Shown: piece after piece, positions 6,894-9,032 of the stretch | Numbering within the stretch: the stretch's first letter is position 1 | Layout of the letters: every line of letters begins with the position of its first letter | Assembly (NCBI GenBank): GCA_937982605.1 | Contig: CALJLC010000022.1 | Span: forward strand, 1-9,032 | Direction: 5' to 3' | DNA from: an uncultured Gemmatimonadales bacterium | Lineage (GTDB): Bacteria; Gemmatimonadota; Gemmatimonadetes; Longimicrobiales; Gaopeijiaceae | DNA length: 9,032 nucleotides | Program-made: the position numbers and the translations under genes | Notes under the pieces: model-generated | The model's database searches: none | What the model was told of the DNA's origin: nothing | The model's input: the letters and a program-made list of their open reading frames with translations, nothing else

Positions 6894-6981
6894 CGTCGGC
6901 GCCGAAACGCGTCGGAAACGGTGCGGGGCGGTCTCGGGGCACGCAACCGGGGACCGGCTCGCTCCCCCCCTGCCCCGGATC

Positions 6982-6987
6982 TAGCTT
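6982..6987 (+). promoter_or_regulatory. Possible -10 element (TAGCTT) right before the start codon
   Basis: TAGCTT fits TAnnnT and ends 4 nt before ATG at 6992, nearly the same spacing as TACCAT before ATG at 537. This suggests leaderless transcription and is the main reason to prefer ATG 6992 over ATG 7025. No clear -35 box is seen. Confidence 0.3.
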
Positions 6988-6991
6988 CTGC

Positions 6992-8143
6992 ATGGCGCCC
7001 GCCCCTCCTCGACCCGACTCGCCCATGGCGCGCATCGCCACCGTCTGCACCGACGAGCGTCGGGGGACCCGTCTCGTCGACATGTCGGCCATCCGCTGGT
7101 ACCGGATGTCGAGCGCGCTCGCCGAGCTGGGGCACCAGGTGGACGTCCTCCACGGACGCCTCAAGTGGCGCCCGATCCAGCGCCCCCGATCGCTCGGCCC
7201 CCGGCTGCGGGAAGTGCCTCTGGGGCGGGCGCGCTGGGACGAGTACGACGTCGTGAAGACGCTGTTTCACCGGGGCTTCGAGACGCTCGAGCGCTTCGGT
7301 GGCGCCGACCATCCCTTCGTGGTCTCGAAGCTCGGTTCGGTGGTGGACGACCACGATCGCGACGGGATCTACTTCTTCGGGGCCCAGAGGGAGGCGCTGT
7401 ACCGCGTGCAGCGCCGCATCGCCGAGACGAGCCGGTACGTGGCGGTGATCTCCGAGCCGGCGCGCGCGCTGTGGCGGGAGCTTCACGGTCCCGCCGGGAA
7501 CGTCCTGCTCGTTCCGGGCGCGGCCGACGAGGTGCTCCCGGAAGCGGGGGCGGACCCGTTCCCCGATGCCGCGCGGCCGCGGGTCGTCTTCGCCGGCAAC
7601 TTCTACACCGGCCACCGGTCGAGCCAGGACGAGGCGCACCGGACCATCGCGGGCAAGCTCAACGCGGTGGGCGCGGCGCTGCGCGCGCGGGGTGGAGCCC
7701 TGTACGTGCTGGGCCCGGGCGACGCGGACAGCCTCGACCACGGTGCGGTCCGGTACCTCGGAGAAGTCCCCTATGCGGCGTCGTGGGACTACCTCCGGCA
7801 CGCGGACGTCGGGCTGGTGGTGTCCGCCGGCGCCTTCATGCACAACAACGAGAGCACGAAGATCTACCATTACCTCCGCGTGGGCCTTCCGACCGTGAGC
7901 GAGTCGGGCTTCCCCAACGACCACCTCGTGGCGGACACGGGGCACGGCCGACTGGTCGAGCCGGGCCACGTCGACGCGCTCGTGGACGCGGTCGTCTGGG
8001 CGGCGACCGCGCTGCCGGATCGAGGCCCCGCGATCGACCACATCCTCCGTCACCACACCTGGAGGCGGCGCGCCGAGACGTACGACCGGCTCATTCGGGA
8101 ACAGATGGCGGACAGCCCCCGCGAGCCGTTGACAAAGCCCTGA
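6992..8143 (+). CDS. GT-B-like glycosyltransferase, divergent
   Basis: This 383-residue protein is predicted to be a GT-B glycosyltransferase, more divergent than its neighbours. The N-terminal half has ARIATVCTDERRG at 13-25, DMSAIRWYRMSSALAELGH at 30-48 (the usual acceptor-side helix) and WDEYDVVKTLFHRGF at 82-96. VVSKLGSVVDDHDRDG at 110-125 and YVAVISEPARALW at 149-161 follow. The donor half has LLVPGAADEVLP at 172-183, RVVFAGNFYTGHRSSQ at 197-212 and HADVGLVVSAG at 270-280. HNNESTKIYHYLRVGLPTVS at 284-303 replaces EX7E with the S-x-K-x-Y-x-Y-L form seen in many GT4-like enzymes. ATG at 6992 is chosen from the TAGCTT element; ATG at 7025 (372 residues) starts directly at MARIATV and is equally possible. 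Catalytic activity and substrate are unproven. The next gene follows after 43 nt. Confidence 0.78.
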   Translation: MAPAPPRPDSPMARIATVCTDERRGTRLVDMSAIRWYRMSSALAELGHQVDVLHGRLKWRPIQRPRSLGPRLREVPLGRARWDEYDVVKTLFHRGFETLERFGGADHPFVVSKLGSVVDDHDRDGIYFFGAQREALYRVQRRIAETSRYVAVISEPARALWRELHGPAGNVLLVPGAADEVLPEAGADPFPDAARPRVVFAGNFYTGHRSSQDEAHRTIAGKLNAVGAALRARGGALYVLGPGDADSLDHGAVRYLGEVPYAASWDYLRHADVGLVVSAGAFMHNNESTKIYHYLRVGLPTVSESGFPNDHLVADTGHGRLVEPGHVDALVDAVVWAATALPDRGPAIDHILRHHTWRRRAETYDRLIREQMADSPREPLTKP

Positions 8144-8186
8144 GCGCACGCCATCCCTTGGCCATCGACACCAACCCCCCCGTCAC

Positions 8187-9032
8187 ATGCCGATCCTCCA
8201 GGAGCTGAAGGATCGTCGGCTCTTCCGGATCGTCTTCTCGGTCATCGCCGGGGGGTGGGTCCTGCTGGAGGCGACGGGCTCCTTCGTCGAGCAGGGAATC
8301 CTCCCCGAGGTTTCCTACCGCATCGGGCTGGTGTGGTACGCCGCGGCCGTTCTGGCCGCCGCCGTCATCGGGTGGCATCACGGAGAAAAAGGTCGCCAGC
8401 GGGCTCCGTTCGGCGAGATCCTGACGCTCGCGTTGATCCTCCTCGCCTCCGTGGGCGGCTCCTTCTTGACGGCCGACCGCTTCGGGCGCGAAGCCGCGCA
8501 GGTGGCGGAGCTGGCGCCGGGCCAGGGCGAGGTGAGGCTGCACCGGAATCGCGTCGTCGTCGCGCCGCTGCGGAACGAGACCGCGGATCCCTCGCTGGAC
8601 GCCCTGGGCCGGATGGGCTCGGACTGGATCACCGAGGGCATCCATCGCACGGGCGTCGTGGACGTGGTCCCGTCGCCGATGGCGATCCAGGCGGCCCGGT
8701 ACGTCGACGGGCTGGTCGCCACCGCCGAGGAGGAGGGGCGGCTCGTCGACCCGCTGCGCGCGATGGCGGAGGAGACCGGATCGGGCACGGTGGTCTCGGG
8801 GAGCTACTACCTGTTCGGCGACGACGTCCACATTCAGGTCCAGATCACGAACCCGTCCACGGGGGCCACGCTCGATCAGATCGAACCGATCATCGTGCCG
8901 CGGGGAGACCCCGCGTCGGGTCTCGGGCTGCTGCGCACCCGCGTCATGGGCTCGCTGGCCCTCAACCTCGACGGCCGCCTGGAGGGACACGCGGCGCAGT
9001 CGGAGAGCCGGCCCGACTTCGAGGCGTCCCAG
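8187..9032 (+). CDS. Membrane-anchored TolB/FlgO-like protein, N-terminal part (runs off right edge)
   Basis: This open frame of 282 residues has no stop before the window ends. It begins MPILQELKDRRLFRI, followed by three likely membrane helices at about 14-34, 43-63 and 77-94. After them comes a soluble region with RVVVAPLRNETADPSLDALG at 122-141, GSDWITEGIHRTGVVDVVPS (144-163), and GSGTVVSGSYYLFGDDVHIQ (198-217). The soluble part resembles the TolB N-terminal/FlgO alpha-beta domain. In many high-GC Gram-negative bacteria such an N-terminus is joined to TPR repeats, and sometimes follows a protein kinase or DNA-binding domain; the C-terminus here is outside the window. It likely acts in signalling or envelope function rather than glycan assembly. 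ATG at 8187 lacks a good Shine-Dalgarno. The gene may be read through from the upstream glycosyltransferase, 43 nt away. Confidence 0.7.
   Translation, partial: MPILQELKDRRLFRIVFSVIAGGWVLLEATGSFVEQGILPEVSYRIGLVWYAAAVLAAAVIGWHHGEKGRQRAPFGEILTLALILLASVGGSFLTADRFGREAAQVAELAPGQGEVRLHRNRVVVAPLRNETADPSLDALGRMGSDWITEGIHRTGVVDVVPSPMAIQAARYVDGLVATAEEEGRLVDPLRAMAEETGSGTVVSGSYYLFGDDVHIQVQITNPSTGATLDQIEPIIVPRGDPASGLGLLRTRVMGSLALNLDGRLEGHAAQSESRPDFEASQ

Larger units (their letters stand above)
6861..6991. promoter_or_regulatory. Divergent promoter region of the operon and the plus-strand glycosyltransferase
   Basis: This 131-bp gap lies between two glycosyltransferase genes that read away from each other and should drive both. 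It holds a G-rich tract at 6862-6893, a short direct repeat GAAACG at 6904-6909 and 6915-6920 (start to start 11 bp, one helical turn), and a TAGCTT element close to the plus-strand start. No convincing -35/-10 pair is visible for the operon. Part of it (from 6887) is open in the plus-strand gene's frame, so a longer N-terminus is possible but unlikely. Confidence 0.45.

Noticed and set aside
6887..6991. N-terminal extension of the last glycosyltransferase to 6887
   Set aside because: The added 35 residues are Gly/Ser/Pro-rich, resemble no transferase N-terminus, and lie within the divergent promoter region.
5668..7164. Open frame extending the second-operon-gene GT2 protein to about 850 residues
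   Set aside because: The extra part is an Arg/Ala/Gly-rich shadow of the GT4 gene at 5664-6860. The GT2 core begins right after GTG 5667.
6833..8149. 438-residue minus-strand open frame opposite the last glycosyltransferase
   Set aside because: It is antisense to a gene with clear GT-B motifs, shows no domain pattern, and has the composition expected from high-GC antisense codons.
8091..8990. 299-residue minus-strand open frame at the right end
   Set aside because: It is antisense to the frame at 8187-9032, which has membrane helices and a TolB/FlgO-like domain. The antisense product has neither.

Overview
The window is about 9 kb of very GC-rich, gene-dense bacterial DNA with strong G/C bias at third codon positions and many spurious antisense open frames. 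I see no RNA genes, mobile elements or CRISPR arrays. The best taxonomic guess is Gemmatimonadota or a similar high-GC Gram-negative lineage, at moderate confidence. It rests on the base composition, a secreted gamma-glutamyltransferase at the left edge, and a membrane-anchored TolB/FlgO-like protein at the right edge. The N-terminal pattern of that last protein (ELKDRRLFR..., then a Trp-containing membrane helix) is, as I recall, common in that phylum.

Layout, left to right. (1) 1-422, minus strand: N-terminal part of an exported gamma-glutamyltransferase. (2) 423-536: divergent intergenic region. (3) 537-1643, plus: a GT-B glycosyltransferase whose 3' end overlaps the next gene tail-to-tail by 35 bp. 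(4) 1609-6860, minus: a five-gene operon transcribed right to left. In order of transcription it encodes a GT4 transferase (5664-6860), a GT2 transferase (4612-5667), a GT4 transferase (3434-4615), a PAPS-type sulfotransferase (2601-3437) and a GT2 transferase (1609-2604). All four internal junctions are 4-nt stop/start overlaps (GTGA, GTGA, ATGA, GTGA). (5) 6861-6991: a second divergent intergenic region with a G-rich tract. (6) 6992-8143, plus: another GT-B-like glycosyltransferase. (7) 8187 to the end, plus: N-terminal part of a membrane-anchored TolB/FlgO-like protein that runs off the window.

Together the six glycosyltransferases and the sulfotransferase look like part of a cluster that builds a complex, probably sulfated, surface or exported polysaccharide. 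The GT2 and GT4 enzymes would add sugars from activated donors on the cytoplasmic side, and the sulfotransferase would decorate one residue from PAPS. No flippase, polymerase, initiating phosphoglycosyltransferase, ABC exporter or nucleotide-sugar synthesis gene lies in the window. The product, and whether the cluster is complete nearby, cannot be decided here. The two edge genes look like unrelated neighbours.
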